Positions 25,783-35,769 are shown, numbered from the stretch's first letter. The stretch: 64,000 bases of DNA from CAZWDO01 sp964632485 [NCBI: uncultured bacterium] (GCA_964632485.1 CAZWDO010000003.1:252877-316876), one strand, 5' to 3'. A program made the numbers and translations. Notes: generated by a model not told the origin, from the letters alone.

Positions 25783-27681
25783 ATGAGTGAACAGAAACAG
25801 GAATTTGTTTTCCAGACGGAAGTTCAAAAGGTACTTGATATTTTAATCTATTCGCTTTACACGCATAAGGAAATTTTTTTGCGCGAATTGATTTCCAATG
25901 CGGCTGATGCTTTAGATAAACTCAATTACCTTTTGTTGACGGATGCCAAAGAACAAATTATCGATAACGATTTGCCGTTGGAAATTCAATTGAGTTTTGA
26001 TGAGAAGAAGAATATTTTAACAATTGCCGATACCGGAATCGGTATGACAGAAGCTGAATTGCAGAAGAATCTGGGGACCATTGCTCATTCCGGGTCTTCT
26101 GCTTTTTTGCAAGAAGTTGCCAAGGGTGGGGAGAAACCACTAGATTTAATTGGACAGTTTGGCGTTGGTTTCTATTCTGTATTTATGGTGGCTAAAGAGG
26201 TCCGTGTTTATAGTAAATCTTACACAGGTCAGGATGCTCACGTATGGATTTCTAGTGGGAAAGGAGGGTTTACTGTTGAGAGTACTGAGTTTCAAAAAAA
26301 ACGGGGTACAAGTATTGAAATTTATTTAAAGGATGATGAAAAAGAGTTTCTTGAAAAATATCGACTGGAATCAGTGATCAATAAGTATTCAAATTTTGTT
26401 AATTTTCCCATTTTTATTCAGGGAGAACAGGTCAATAAAATTGCGGCTCTATGGACGCGCAATAAAAACGAAATTACCCAGGAACAATACACCGAATTTT
26501 ATAAATTTATCGCTCGAGCTGGAACTGAGTTTTTTACTCATCTGCATCTGAAATTTGATACTCCATTACAATTCAGTTCGATTCTGTTTATACCCAAAGA
26601 AAATATGGAAAAATTAGGGTTTATGAAATATGAACAGGGTTTGCATCTTTATTGCAAGCGAGTCTTGATTCAAATCGACAACAAAGACCTTCTGCCTCCA
26701 TATCTGAGATTTATCTATGGCGTTGTTGATTCCGAAGATTTGAATTTGAATGTGTCCCGTGAGATGATTCAGAATGATCCGATATATCAAAAAATCAAAT
26801 CAAATTTGACAAAAAAGGCGTTGGATCAATTGGCGGAAATTGCGAAAACAGATGCAGTGAAATATGCGGAATTTTTCGATAGTTTTGGACGGTTCTTAAA
26901 AGAAGGACTCCATCTTGATTTTAGCCATCGTGAAAAACTGGTAGAACTACTGCGTTTCCATTCTTCCAAGGGAGAGCAACTGGAAAGCTGGGTATCTCTT
27001 GAGGATTATTTGCAGCGCATGGATAGCGACCAGAAAGAGATTTATTACTTGACCGGTTCCGATCTTAAGTCAATTACCCGCAGTCCCTATTTGGAAATGT
27101 TTAAAAAAGCCAATATCGAAGTTCTTTTTCTTGACGATCCTCTGGATGAATTTGTTTTGGATATGTTGATGAACTATAAAGAGAAAAAATTTAAATCCGT
27201 TGAACAAGCGGATCTTGATTTTCTCAAAGAGACGGCAAAACGGGAGCATAATGAGGAAAATGAACTTACAGACGAAGAAAAAAAAGAAGTTGACAATTTG
27301 CTAAATTTTATCAAATTGACCTTGAAAGATGATGTCGTGGATGTTGTGGATTCGATCCGCTTAGTTGGTTCCCCGGCGTGTCTGGTAAATGCTGATCAGT
27401 CGCACAGCAGTCATGTTCAGAAATTATTGAAGATGATGAATCCTGAGACAGCGCAAAGCAAGAAAATATTAGAAGTGAACCGCCAGAGTCCGATTATGCT
27501 TAATCTAGCGCGCCTTTATGCAAAAGATCCGGCATTGCCTCTTCTGAAGGAATTGGTTTTTCAAATCTACCAGAATGCGCAAATTAGCGCGGATGGTATT
27601 GTCGAACAGCCGGATAATCTGATTAAACGGATGGAGCGAATTATGAGAGAAACTGTTGATTTATTGTTGAACACTAAATAA
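25783..27681 (+). CDS. htpG: Molecular chaperone HtpG (Hsp90)
   Basis: A 632-residue Hsp90. The N-terminal GHKL ATPase shows EIFLRELISNAADALDKL, DTGIGMTEAEL and GQFGVGFYSVFMVA; the middle domain has NVSREMIQ with the catalytic arginine. No charged linker, as in bacteria, and the C-terminal dimer domain is complete. AAGGAG precedes the ATG. The 291-base gap upstream shows no CIRCE element and no clear sigma32-type promoter, so the mode of heat control is unknown. A strong hairpin terminator follows. Confidence 0.97.
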   Translation: MSEQKQEFVFQTEVQKVLDILIYSLYTHKEIFLRELISNAADALDKLNYLLLTDAKEQIIDNDLPLEIQLSFDEKKNILTIADTGIGMTEAELQKNLGTIAHSGSSAFLQEVAKGGEKPLDLIGQFGVGFYSVFMVAKEVRVYSKSYTGQDAHVWISSGKGGFTVESTEFQKKRGTSIEIYLKDDEKEFLEKYRLESVINKYSNFVNFPIFIQGEQVNKIAALWTRNKNEITQEQYTEFYKFIARAGTEFFTHLHLKFDTPLQFSSILFIPKENMEKLGFMKYEQGLHLYCKRVLIQIDNKDLLPPYLRFIYGVVDSEDLNLNVSREMIQNDPIYQKIKSNLTKKALDQLAEIAKTDAVKYAEFFDSFGRFLKEGLHLDFSHREKLVELLRFHSSKGEQLESWVSLEDYLQRMDSDQKEIYYLTGSDLKSITRSPYLEMFKKANIEVLFLDDPLDEFVLDMLMNYKEKKFKSVEQADLDFLKETAKREHNEENELTDEEKKEVDNLLNFIKLTLKDDVVDVVDSIRLVGSPACLVNADQSHSSHVQKLLKMMNPETAQSKKILEVNRQSPIMLNLARLYAKDPALPLLKELVFQIYQNAQISADGIVEQPDNLIKRMERIMRETVDLLLNTK

Positions 27682-27694
27682 AAATGATTGAACG

Positions 27695-27724
27695 AAGCCT
27701 GATCGCTAAGGAGTGATCAGGCTT
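27695..27724. terminator. Bidirectional hairpin terminator between htpG and yghO-like gene
   Basis: AAGCCTGATC and GATCAGGCTT are perfect 10-base arms; three more pairs (one G-U) extend the stem to 13 around an AAGG tetraloop. GTTTT follows on the plus strand. It lies between two convergent stops and can serve both. Confidence 0.85.
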
Positions 27725-27735
27725 GTTTTGGAGAG

Positions 27736-28908
27736 TCAGGGTTTGAGGGGATAATCCCATATCCGGTATTTTTTATAAGTTTCCCCCCCGATTTTATTGA
27801 TTGCTTTGTTAATGGCTGTATTGTCCTCTAATTCCCACGAAAGCTCACCATGCCGAATTCCTAGTTTTTTGCCGTTAATAAAGGGAATGACGTAGAGGAA
27901 AATATCAAAACCCAGGTGCCGGTATTCCGGTAAAAGCCCGGCGATCAACATTCGGGCCCATTCGAATTTGGGTTTGGGTTTGAGGTATATGCGCCAGCCA
28001 ATGGTGATTAATTGCAGAATTGATTGGATAAAAAGCGGCCATCGATCAAATTTTCGAAGTCGATGGGTTACTTCATTGATATTGTACAGGGTCCCGGTGA
28101 CGCCTACGGGTTGACCTTCATATTCAATAAAAAGAATCAGTTCCGGTTCCGTGATCATCAATAAATTTTTTGCCATTTTTTCGATTTCGTGGTCGGTAAT
28201 AGGTACATATCCCCAGTTATCTTTCCAGGCGCTGCGGTAAATTCGGCTGATATGCTGGACTTCTTCCAGGCTTTTTCTTTTATTGAAGGGGCGGATAACC
28301 AAGCCCAGGGGTTCATATTTTTTGCGAATACGTTCCGAAAGTTTTTGCATGGTTTCCGGTATCGATTTCTGAACATCCAAATAAAACGCGATTAAATCCT
28401 TGCTTTTTATCATACCAAAAGTTTCGCAATGTCGGATATAATAGGGCGGGTTGTAGGACATCATGATGATGGGGCTTTTATCGAATCCTTCGATGAGCAT
28501 CCCGCATTCATCATTGGTACCGAAGCTCATAGGCCCCCGCATATTATCCATTCCTCTTTGGATCAGCCAATTTTTTACAGCTCCAAATAATTGGTGGGCG
28601 ACTTCAATATCGTCAATGGCTTCATAGAATCCCCAAAATCCTGTTTTTTCGTCATGATAGCGATTGTGTTCATGATCGATAATGGCTGCGATTCTACCGA
28701 CAACTTCCTCGCCGCGATATGCCAGGAAATAGTTAACATCGGCATGTTCGAAAAAAGGATTTTTATGTGGGTTTAGACGATCCTTCATATCCATGATAAT
28801 GGGAGGGCACCAGGCTAAATCGCACTGGTATATTTTCCAGGGAAGTTTGAGGAATCGTTGTTGATTGTGCTGAGTAGCCACTGTTTGGATTGTGATTGTT
28901 GGATTCAT
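27736..28908 (-). CDS. YghO-like GNAT-fold protein
   Basis: A 390-residue protein of the YghO group. The start (FLKLPWKIYQCDLAWCPP) and EVVGRIAAIIDHEHN, FGFWG-like segment GFWGFYEAIDD, and GPMSFGTNDECGMLIEGFD are its marks; the second half is a GNAT-type fold with LIAGLLPEYRHLG. Biochemical function is unknown; an acyltransferase activity on a lipid or amino group is inferred from fold only. Its ATG overlaps the radical-SAM stop by four bases, making it the last gene of the elongasome operon. Confidence 0.75.
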   Translation of the reverse strand: MNPTITIQTVATQHNQQRFLKLPWKIYQCDLAWCPPIIMDMKDRLNPHKNPFFEHADVNYFLAYRGEEVVGRIAAIIDHEHNRYHDEKTGFWGFYEAIDDIEVAHQLFGAVKNWLIQRGMDNMRGPMSFGTNDECGMLIEGFDKSPIIMMSYNPPYYIRHCETFGMIKSKDLIAFYLDVQKSIPETMQKLSERIRKKYEPLGLVIRPFNKRKSLEEVQHISRIYRSAWKDNWGYVPITDHEIEKMAKNLLMITEPELILFIEYEGQPVGVTGTLYNINEVTHRLRKFDRWPLFIQSILQLITIGWRIYLKPKPKFEWARMLIAGLLPEYRHLGFDIFLYVIPFINGKKLGIRHGELSWELEDNTAINKAINKIGGETYKKYRIWDYPLKP

Positions 28909-29801
28909 GGCGTCTCCGTTGATTTATGAGTTGAAAGAATGTCCAATTGTTCGTTAATCCGTTTTTGCAATAGATGTTTCTGGTTAACCCAGGGTGGAGC
29001 AATGAGCAGGTCCCGACTATCTTCGCTAATACGTTCGATCACCATCTCGTCGGGCAGGAGGTAGATCAGGAGCGCCGCGCGTCGGATATATTCTTCCATG
29101 GAAATGGGTATCAGCTTTCCTGACTGGTGCCATTGCGCAAAGCGAGTATGGCGGACAATGGCTAAAGGGTGGATTTTTATTCCACGGATCTGGCATTCGC
29201 GCAAGAGAGTCGCTGTTCGCTTCAGGTGGTCATCTGTTTCGCCAGGTAACCCAAGGATTAAATGAGCGGATACTCGGATGGCTGGATTTATCGCCATTAC
29301 TCGATGGCAGGCGTTCCGAAAATCGGATACGGTATGACCCCGATTAATTGCTTTCAGTATATCATCATCTGCAATTTGAAGTCCCAATTCCAACCATAAA
29401 GGAATTTTTTTTTGAAGACAATTTAAGAGGTTCAGAACGGGATCATCCATACAATCGGGACGGGTAGCAATAGCGAGGATTTTTATTGCGGGATATTCCA
29501 GGACAAGATGATACATTCTTTCCAATTCATCTAAAGGCCCGTATGTATTTGAATAGGATTGGAAATAGGCGATTGCGGGCGCGCCCGGATGCTGCTTGAT
29601 CCAGTTTTCGATTTGTTCGCGAATTGGGAGAGTTTGGCCTTGGGCCATCACCGGATTGAAACTTTGGATGTTGCAAAAGTAGCAACCCTCCACAGAAAGA
29701 AGCCCATCACGGTTGGGGCATGTATTGGATGTATAAAGCGCGATTTTACGCATTTTATGCCCATAGGTCTCTTTGATATATTGATTTAGCGTTCGGTACA
29801 T
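28905..29801 (-). CDS. TIGR01212-type radical SAM protein (YhcC-like)
   Basis: A 298-residue radical-SAM protein. Instead of the canonical CxxxCxxC it shows the TIGR01212 form NTCPNRDGLLSVEGCYFCN, with Cys spaced by 12 then 2. YFQSYSNTYGPLDELE and RPDCMDDPVLNLL are further family marks, and GLPGET sits near residue 185. Substrate is unknown; involvement in RNA or protein modification has been suggested for the group. It stands between comF and the YghO-like gene, six bases after comF. Confidence 0.88.
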   Translation of the reverse strand: MYRTLNQYIKETYGHKMRKIALYTSNTCPNRDGLLSVEGCYFCNIQSFNPVMAQGQTLPIREQIENWIKQHPGAPAIAYFQSYSNTYGPLDELERMYHLVLEYPAIKILAIATRPDCMDDPVLNLLNCLQKKIPLWLELGLQIADDDILKAINRGHTVSDFRNACHRVMAINPAIRVSAHLILGLPGETDDHLKRTATLLRECQIRGIKIHPLAIVRHTRFAQWHQSGKLIPISMEEYIRRAALLIYLLPDEMVIERISEDSRDLLIAPPWVNQKHLLQKRINEQLDILSTHKSTETP

Positions 29802-29807
29802 TTCGAG

Positions 29808-30482
29808 TTAATCTTCCTGTAAATGAGCCGCAAGGGCGAGAATATGGACTTGGGCTGCGCCCTGTTTTTTTAAAATAAAGGCACATTCGTTTCCTGTTGA
29901 CCCAGTAGTAAAAACATCGTCTATAAGCAAGATTCTTTTATCATGGATTGATCGTCGGTCTTCCCATGCAAAGGCTCCGAGGAGGTTTTTCTGCCGGAGA
30001 TGGCGGCATAGATTCACCTGAGGCGGAGTGTCCATGATTTTTGTCAGTGAGCCCTTCCATAGAGGGCGCTTAATAATTCGCTGGATTGTATTGGCATAAT
30101 AATGACTTTGATTAAACCCCCGTTTGCGTTCCTTCGCGGGATAAATGGGAACAGGTATCATTAAGCTTATATCAGGTAATGAGATTTCCGTAAGACGGTT
30201 TTTTATCATTTGGTTTAAATAGTTTAAAGCAGAGAAATCCTGGTTGTACTTAAATTGGGTGATGGCGGCAGAAATGCCGGCAGCGTAGGGAAAGAGGATA
30301 AACGCTGAATTGAGGTAGGTGCATTGTTCGTAATTAACCAATGGAATATCGAATGAATTTATTAGGAGATGGCATTTCTGACAAACAAAAGGCTGATGAA
30401 AGGGGAGTGGCTGATCACATAATTTGCAGCGCTGAAAAAAAAAGATAGATAATAATTGACCGCGCAGGATATCAATAATCAT
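29808..30482 (-). CDS. comF: ComF family protein (phosphoribosyltransferase-like)
   Basis: A 224-residue protein with an N-terminal zinc-ribbon (CKLCDQP and CQKC) and a C-terminal PRTase domain: PVPIYPAKERKRGFNQS and the PRPP loop ILLIDDVFTTGSTGNEC. ComF proteins help pull transforming DNA into the cytosol in naturally competent bacteria, but most genomes carry one outside any competence locus. It overlaps the rodA stop by 11 bases, so it is translated with the cell-shape genes. Confidence 0.9.
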   Translation of the reverse strand: MIIDILRGQLLSIFFFQRCKLCDQPLPFHQPFVCQKCHLLINSFDIPLVNYEQCTYLNSAFILFPYAAGISAAITQFKYNQDFSALNYLNQMIKNRLTEISLPDISLMIPVPIYPAKERKRGFNQSHYYANTIQRIIKRPLWKGSLTKIMDTPPQVNLCRHLRQKNLLGAFAWEDRRSIHDKRILLIDDVFTTGSTGNECAFILKKQGAAQVHILALAAHLQED

Positions 30483-31704
30483 ACCGGTGCCGTCCGATAT
30501 TTAAAATCAGGCCGATCATGACACTATTGGTCAATAGCGAGCTACCTCCATAACTGATAAAAGGCAGAGGAATTCCCGTAACCGGCATCAGTCCGATCGT
30601 CATACCGATATTGATAAGCATTTGAAAAAAGAGAACGGAAACACAACCAATAATGATTAATTGACCGAATAGATTTCGAGTCTCGGAAGCTATTTGGATC
30701 GAATAGAAAAAAATTGATCCAAAGAGAATAATGACAATACTGCAACCCAGGAATCCGGTTTCTTCACCGATTACTGAAAAGATAAAATCGGTATGCTGTT
30801 CCGGTAAAAAACGTAAATTTTTTTGGCTTCCCTGGAGAAGTCCTTTTCCATAAAATCCTCCTGAACCAATAGAGATTTTGGATTGGATAATATGATATCC
30901 TGAGCTGAGTTTATCTTTTTCGGGGTTTAAAAAGACCAGAATTCGTTTTTTTTGGTAATCATGAAGATGGTTCCAGATATAAGGTGTAACAATACCGATG
31001 ATTGTATTAAGAAGGAAAATGAAAATGAGAATGCGCATTTGTAAACGGCTGTAAAAAAGCATGATCAGCAAGATAACGAAGAAAATGAACCAGGTCCAGA
31101 TGCTGAATGCTGCCAGAATATTAATGATTGGCAGTACGAGGAAGGCCAGGGTCAGAAAACGAAATCCCCGCCAATAAAGAATGGGAAAAATGATTGTGGT
31201 GAAAACGATGGATGTTCCCAAATCAGGTTCTTTAAGGATAAGAAATATAGGTAGAACGAGAATGAAAAAGATGTTGAGGAAATGTTTTAAATTTTCGAGT
31301 GGCGGTTTAATGGTGGAAAGGTAAAAAGCGATCATTAAAATTGTGGCAATTTTAGCAATCTCCGAGGGTTGAAGTTTAATAAAACCCAGAGAAAACCAGC
31401 GGGTGGAACCGGAAATGACAGGTCCGGTCAGCAATACAAGTAATAATAGGATCAAAGATAAAGCAAAAAGAAAGGGAACAATCGGATAAAGATAGCGATA
31501 ATGAACAGACTGGATGACGGTCATAACAATGAGAGAGGCAGTAAACCAGAAAAATTGTTTTAAAGCAAATGGTTCATTAATGTTGATCGTGGCTGAGTGA
31601 ATAAAAAGTAATCCGATCATACTGAGAAGAATATAGGCCCAAAATACAGGGAAAGGGAAATTGCGGTTATTCAAGATTGTTTTAAAAAAGGCTTTAATTT
31701 TCAT
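30472..31704 (-). CDS. rodA: Rod-shape SEDS peptidoglycan polymerase RodA
   Basis: A 410-residue SEDS protein with about ten membrane segments. Diagnostic pieces are STRWFSLGFIKLQPSEIAKI, KEPDLGTSIVF, LPEQHTDFIFSVIGEETGF and the end GIPLPFISYGGSSLL. RodA polymerises lipid II during side-wall growth and works with PBP2, encoded immediately upstream with a four-base overlap. Length and all key motifs are intact. Confidence 0.95.
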   Translation of the reverse strand: MKIKAFFKTILNNRNFPFPVFWAYILLSMIGLLFIHSATININEPFALKQFFWFTASLIVMTVIQSVHYRYLYPIVPFLFALSLILLLLVLLTGPVISGSTRWFSLGFIKLQPSEIAKIATILMIAFYLSTIKPPLENLKHFLNIFFILVLPIFLILKEPDLGTSIVFTTIIFPILYWRGFRFLTLAFLVLPIINILAAFSIWTWFIFFVILLIMLFYSRLQMRILIFIFLLNTIIGIVTPYIWNHLHDYQKKRILVFLNPEKDKLSSGYHIIQSKISIGSGGFYGKGLLQGSQKNLRFLPEQHTDFIFSVIGEETGFLGCSIVIILFGSIFFYSIQIASETRNLFGQLIIIGCVSVLFFQMLINIGMTIGLMPVTGIPLPFISYGGSSLLTNSVMIGLILNIGRHRYDY

Positions 31705-33479
31705 GGACTGGCGATAAAAGGGTTGTTAAAGTATTCATCCAGTAATTGGTTAATAATGGGGGCGGCGATGCTTCCTCCATGGCCTGCATTTTCGACTATG
31801 CAGGCAAATGCGATTTCAGGTTGATCGAAAGGCGCATAACCGGCAAACCAGGCATGGGTAAGTTCGCCACTGTTTTCCGCGGAACCCGTTTTCCCTGCAA
31901 CGGTAATGTTCTGGACTGCTGCCCGTCCTCCTGTTCCAAACCCGGTATTTACAACCATGTATAAGGCTTTTTGGAGAACGTCCCACGTCTCGTCCTTGAG
32001 ATCACAGCTAATTTGTTGTTTTTCAGTATAGATCATTTGGCGGGAAATGGCATCCTCATAGGCATGAAGTAAATGGGGGCGATAAGTATGGCCCCGTTCA
32101 GCGATGAGACTCATCAGCATGGCAATTTGCAGGGGGGTTGTTAAAATTTCTCCCTGGCCGATACTCAAATTCAACAAAATTCCCTTAGGAAAATATTTCC
32201 ACTTAAGTTTATCAAAATAATAGGATTCGTCAGGGATTATTCCCCTTGATTCTCCGAAAATGTCGATTCCTGTTGTCTGGCCCAAGCGCATTTTAAGTGA
32301 ATACTCATGAATTCCTTCTAATCCGAGTTTCAGCCCCAGTTGATAAAAATAAATATCACAACTATGCGCTAAGGCTTCCAACATATTCAAAGTACCATGT
32401 CCACCCAGGTTCCAGCATCCATAGGACCGGTTACCATAAGTATATCGGCCGGCGCAGGGTTGTAAGGTTGTGTGGGCATTATATCCCAGGATTTCTAATG
32501 CGGCGGCTGCGGTAACAACTTTAAAGACAGAACCGGGGGGGTAGCGAGAACTGATGCTTCGGTTAAACATTGGGTGGAAGGTATTGTTTTGAATCATCTG
32601 CCAATTGGAATCGCTGATCCCTCCGGAAAACCAATTTAAATCATAGGTGGGATAATTTGCCAGGGTGAGTATTTCCCCACTCTTAGTGTTCATAATAACA
32701 ACAACGCCCGCATTATATTGAGATAATAATTCCTCGGCTTTTTTTTGAAGATGGATGTCCAGACTGAGGTGTAGTGTATATCCCGGTTCGGGAAGCTGGG
32801 TTTTTTCCGGGTAGATCTCTCCCATTTCCCGTTCAAGAGCATTTACTTCAATAAATTTATATCCGTTTTTACCTCTCAAGAGACTATCATAAAAGGCTTC
32901 AACCCCGCATTTTCCAATTAAATCACCCAGTCCATAATTGCGTTCATTAAATATGTCCATTTCCTCTTCTGTTACCTCCCCAAGATATCCGATAGTATGA
33001 CAGGCAAGGCTTTGATATGGATAGAAGCGAATATGGCCCCGATGAATGTCAATTCCAGCGAGCTCCTCGCTATGTTCTTCTATTATGGCAACTTTAGTGT
33101 AATCGACATTGCGAGCAATCGGGATCGGCTGATAGGTAAATCTGGATTTGGCCAATTTGAGTACTTTATTTGAATCCAAGTCGAGTATTTTTGAAATTCT
33201 TCGGAGGGTTTGTTTACGATCTGCAGTGCTATAGGGAGTGATTTGAACCGTGTAGGAATTGGTATTGACGGCTAATAGCTGTTGATGCCGATCCAGAATC
33301 AGACCCCTTGGGGCATCAATTGAAATTAGACGAATCCGATTGCGATCGGCTTCATTGAAATAGCGTTGATAATCGATGATCTGAAGGTAAAAAAGCTTAG
33401 CAAACAGTGGAACGATTAAAAAAAATAAAGTGGCGATCAAAAAAAAACGTTTTAGTTTATAGTCGGTATTTTCAATCAT
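31701..33479 (-). CDS. mrdA: Penicillin-binding protein 2 (elongation transpeptidase)
   Basis: A 592-residue class B PBP. One N-terminal membrane helix (residues 11-30), a pedestal with LAVNTNSYTVQITP and GRGxxG-like segments, then the transpeptidase domain: SVFK active-site serine (RYPPGSVFKVVTAAAALE), SCD motif in AHSCDIYFYQLG and KTG in AGKTGSAENS. It cross-links glycan strands made by RodA. Overlaps mreD by eight bases and rodA by four. Confidence 0.95.
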   Translation of the reverse strand: MIENTDYKLKRFFLIATLFFLIVPLFAKLFYLQIIDYQRYFNEADRNRIRLISIDAPRGLILDRHQQLLAVNTNSYTVQITPYSTADRKQTLRRISKILDLDSNKVLKLAKSRFTYQPIPIARNVDYTKVAIIEEHSEELAGIDIHRGHIRFYPYQSLACHTIGYLGEVTEEEMDIFNERNYGLGDLIGKCGVEAFYDSLLRGKNGYKFIEVNALEREMGEIYPEKTQLPEPGYTLHLSLDIHLQKKAEELLSQYNAGVVVIMNTKSGEILTLANYPTYDLNWFSGGISDSNWQMIQNNTFHPMFNRSISSRYPPGSVFKVVTAAAALEILGYNAHTTLQPCAGRYTYGNRSYGCWNLGGHGTLNMLEALAHSCDIYFYQLGLKLGLEGIHEYSLKMRLGQTTGIDIFGESRGIIPDESYYFDKLKWKYFPKGILLNLSIGQGEILTTPLQIAMLMSLIAERGHTYRPHLLHAYEDAISRQMIYTEKQQISCDLKDETWDVLQKALYMVVNTGFGTGGRAAVQNITVAGKTGSAENSGELTHAWFAGYAPFDQPEIAFACIVENAGHGGSIAAPIINQLLDEYFNNPFIASP

Positions 33480-33948
33480 GCTGGCGACGATAGTAGAACA
33501 AAAGAGTTATAATCGTTCCCAATATTGCCGAATAGAGAATGGAAGGAATTCCATAGAAGAAAAGAGACCGTGGGTACTCATAGAGGTAATTGCGGTTGAT
33601 AATCAGGAAAAACAAAATAGAATTGACCGCAACACAAAAAACGACCAGAAGAATGCGTGATAAAACGTCATTGACAAATAATTTTTCGTGGATCTGGTGG
33701 GCAAGAAAAGCAGTGATTGAAAAGCACAACGCGCTCGCTCCAAAATCGTTAATGGAGAAAGCATCGAGAGCCAGACCTGACCAGAACGCATAATGAAAAA
33801 TTTCATTTAAGGGTGTTTTGAAGGCGATGAAGATGATCACTAGCAGGGAAATGTTGGGAGTAGCGCCGGCAATCATTAATTTAGGGGCAATAGTTGTCTG
33901 GGCGAGGACTGCTAAAAGCAGAACAATTATCTTAAAAGCGATATTCAT
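33472..33948 (-). CDS. mreD: Rod shape-determining membrane protein MreD
   Basis: A 158-residue protein with five to six membrane segments and little conserved sequence; the pieces TPNISLLVIIFIAFK, GLALDAFS and GASALCFS fit MreD. Order between mreC and the PBP2 gene, with overlaps on both sides (17 and 8 bases), makes the assignment firm. MreD bridges MreC to the PBP2-RodA synthase. Confidence 0.9.
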   Translation of the reverse strand: MNIAFKIIVLLLAVLAQTTIAPKLMIAGATPNISLLVIIFIAFKTPLNEIFHYAFWSGLALDAFSINDFGASALCFSITAFLAHQIHEKLFVNDVLSRILLVVFCVAVNSILFFLIINRNYLYEYPRSLFFYGIPSILYSAILGTIITLLFYYRRQHD

Positions 33949-34744
33949 CTTTTTTCATTAGCACGAGTACGTCTTCAATTTTTGAAAAATCTACGAAAGA
34001 TGAAACCAAAACGTTTTGGCGAGCGCTTAAATCTGACGCTTTTTCAGCGCGAATAACCCGTCCTACCGGGATGCCGGGAGGATAGACTCCCCCTAACCCA
34101 CTGGTGATGACAAAATCATCGAGCGGAATGTTGTCAACGGCGGTGGCGTCCAGAAGTTCAAAAACATTGGCGCCTTTCCAGTGTATGGAAGATTTTATGC
34201 GGGATTTTTGAAGTAACACGCTAAAATAGTGGTTTTTGTCGTTAAGTAAAAACACGATGGCGCTAAAAGGTGTTACACTGAATATTTTTCCAATCAGTCC
34301 ATGCTCGTTCATCACGATCATATTTTTTTCCAGACCGGCGCTATTTCCACGATCAATCAATAAACTGTTATAGTCCGGGTGGGGATTGATCGCGATAACA
34401 TGGGCTGTTACGAAATTTTTTTTGTCGAAAATATGTAGGTAATTGTTTTTGAAATCCAAAAGTTTAGCAAGTCGTTTGTTCTCTTCGATTAGTTCATACG
34501 TATCATAATGCTTGAGTTTAAGAAATGCGATCTCTGTTTTAAGACGTTCATTTTCAGAGCGCACGTTAAAAAAATCATTGATTACATTGATGGTCTTATA
34601 AAGTGGAAAAAGAGCAGTTGTCAAATAGATTTGTGAGATCTTTTGCTGCTCAATTTTATTAAGATTCAGAAACAAAAAAGCGCAAGTAAGATACACATAT
34701 AGCACATAATACTTTTTCTGGGATGTATGGAGCGAGTTATCCAT
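33932..34744 (-). CDS. mreC: Rod shape-determining protein MreC
   Basis: A 270-residue bitopic protein: short cytosolic start, a membrane helix (about 13-28), a coiled-coil region near residues 58-90 (NVRSENERLKTEIAFLKLK), then the beta-barrel domain with VIAINPHPDYNSLLIDRGNSAG and GLGGVYPPGIPVGRV. MreC forms a scaffold that activates PBP2. It starts five bases after mreB. Confidence 0.93.
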   Translation of the reverse strand: MDNSLHTSQKKYYVLYVYLTCAFLFLNLNKIEQQKISQIYLTTALFPLYKTINVINDFFNVRSENERLKTEIAFLKLKHYDTYELIEENKRLAKLLDFKNNYLHIFDKKNFVTAHVIAINPHPDYNSLLIDRGNSAGLEKNMIVMNEHGLIGKIFSVTPFSAIVFLLNDKNHYFSVLLQKSRIKSSIHWKGANVFELLDATAVDNIPLDDFVITSGLGGVYPPGIPVGRVIRAEKASDLSARQNVLVSSFVDFSKIEDVLVLMKKDEYRF

Positions 34745-34749
34745 TCGAA

Positions 34750-35769
34750 TTAGTGGCGAGGAGTTTTAAAAAGTATTTTCGCGTAATGGGCCATGTCGCT
34801 GATTATTTTTCCGGTCCCGCGAACTACACAGGTCAGGGGATCGTCCACGACGTGCACCGGGAGGTTAGTCTCCTGACGGAGTCGCTCGTCCAATCCTTTT
34901 AGCAGCGCGCCGCCCCCCGTCATTATAATTCCTCTGTCTAAAATATCGGCAGAAAGTTCCGGGGGAGTTTTTTCGAGGGCTTGCTTTACGGCTTCAACTA
35001 TGTCATTAATGGGTTCGGCTAAGGCTTCCCGTGTTTCAGAGGATGTGATGCGAATGGTTTTGGGAATTCCGGCAATCAGATCGCGACCCTTGACTTCCAT
35101 CTCTTCTTCATGTTCTGTAGGGTAGGCCGATCCGATTTTAAATTTTATTTGCTCGGCTGTACGCTCGCCAATCAAAAGATTATAAGTTTTTTTCATGTAT
35201 TGGATGATGGCTTCATCCATTTCATCGCCGCCGACGCGGATCGAATTGCCATTCACAATGCCGGAAAGAGCAATCACAGCGATTTCAGTAGTTCCGCCGC
35301 CAATATCAATAATCATTGACCCGGAAGGAGATTCGACCGGCAATCCTACGCCAATTGCTGCAGCCATAGGTTCAGTGGTTAAAAATACTTCCCGCGCGCC
35401 GGCATGTTCAGCGGCATCAGCAACAGCGCGTTTTTCAACTTCTGTTATCCCTGATGGAACGCAGATGACGACTCTGGGCCGAACCAGCCACCGAAAGCGC
35501 TGCACTTTTTTTAAAAAAAGTCGGAGCATATCTTCGGTAATTTCAAAATCGGCAATAACGCCATCTTTTAAAGGCCGTATCGCTTCAATTTCATTCGGAG
35601 TCCGTCCCAGCATTTCTTTAGCTTCATTGCCAATGGCGAGAACTTTGTGGCTGGCTTTGTCCAATGCCACAACTGATGGTTCATTTACGACGATTCCACG
35701 TTTTTCTATATAAATCAATGTATTGGCCGTTCCTAAATCAATGCCAATATCTCCGGCTAATAAGGCCAT
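34750..35769 (-). CDS. mreB: Rod shape-determining protein MreB (bacterial actin)
   Basis: A 339-residue actin homologue: phosphate-1 loop GIDLGTANTLIY, connect and phosphate-2 segment IDIGGGTTEIAV, adenosine motif IIMTGGGALLKGL, and EPMAAAIGVGLPV. It forms membrane-bound filaments that guide wall synthesis. The start MALLAGDIG has AGGAGG five to six bases ahead; the in-frame codon ten residues upstream would begin before that site and is not preferred. First gene of an eight-gene operon reaching to 27736. Confidence 0.96.
   Translation of the reverse strand: MALLAGDIGIDLGTANTLIYIEKRGIVVNEPSVVALDKASHKVLAIGNEAKEMLGRTPNEIEAIRPLKDGVIADFEITEDMLRLFLKKVQRFRWLVRPRVVICVPSGITEVEKRAVADAAEHAGAREVFLTTEPMAAAIGVGLPVESPSGSMIIDIGGGTTEIAVIALSGIVNGNSIRVGGDEMDEAIIQYMKKTYNLLIGERTAEQIKFKIGSAYPTEHEEEMEVKGRDLIAGIPKTIRITSSETREALAEPINDIVEAVKQALEKTPPELSADILDRGIIMTGGGALLKGLDERLRQETNLPVHVVDDPLTCVVRGTGKIISDMAHYAKILFKTPRH

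Noticed and set aside
35195-35713. 172-codon plus-strand frame opposite mreB
   Set aside because: Runs antisense to the well-supported mreB gene; low-complexity Ser/Ile/Pro-rich product with no ribosome site.
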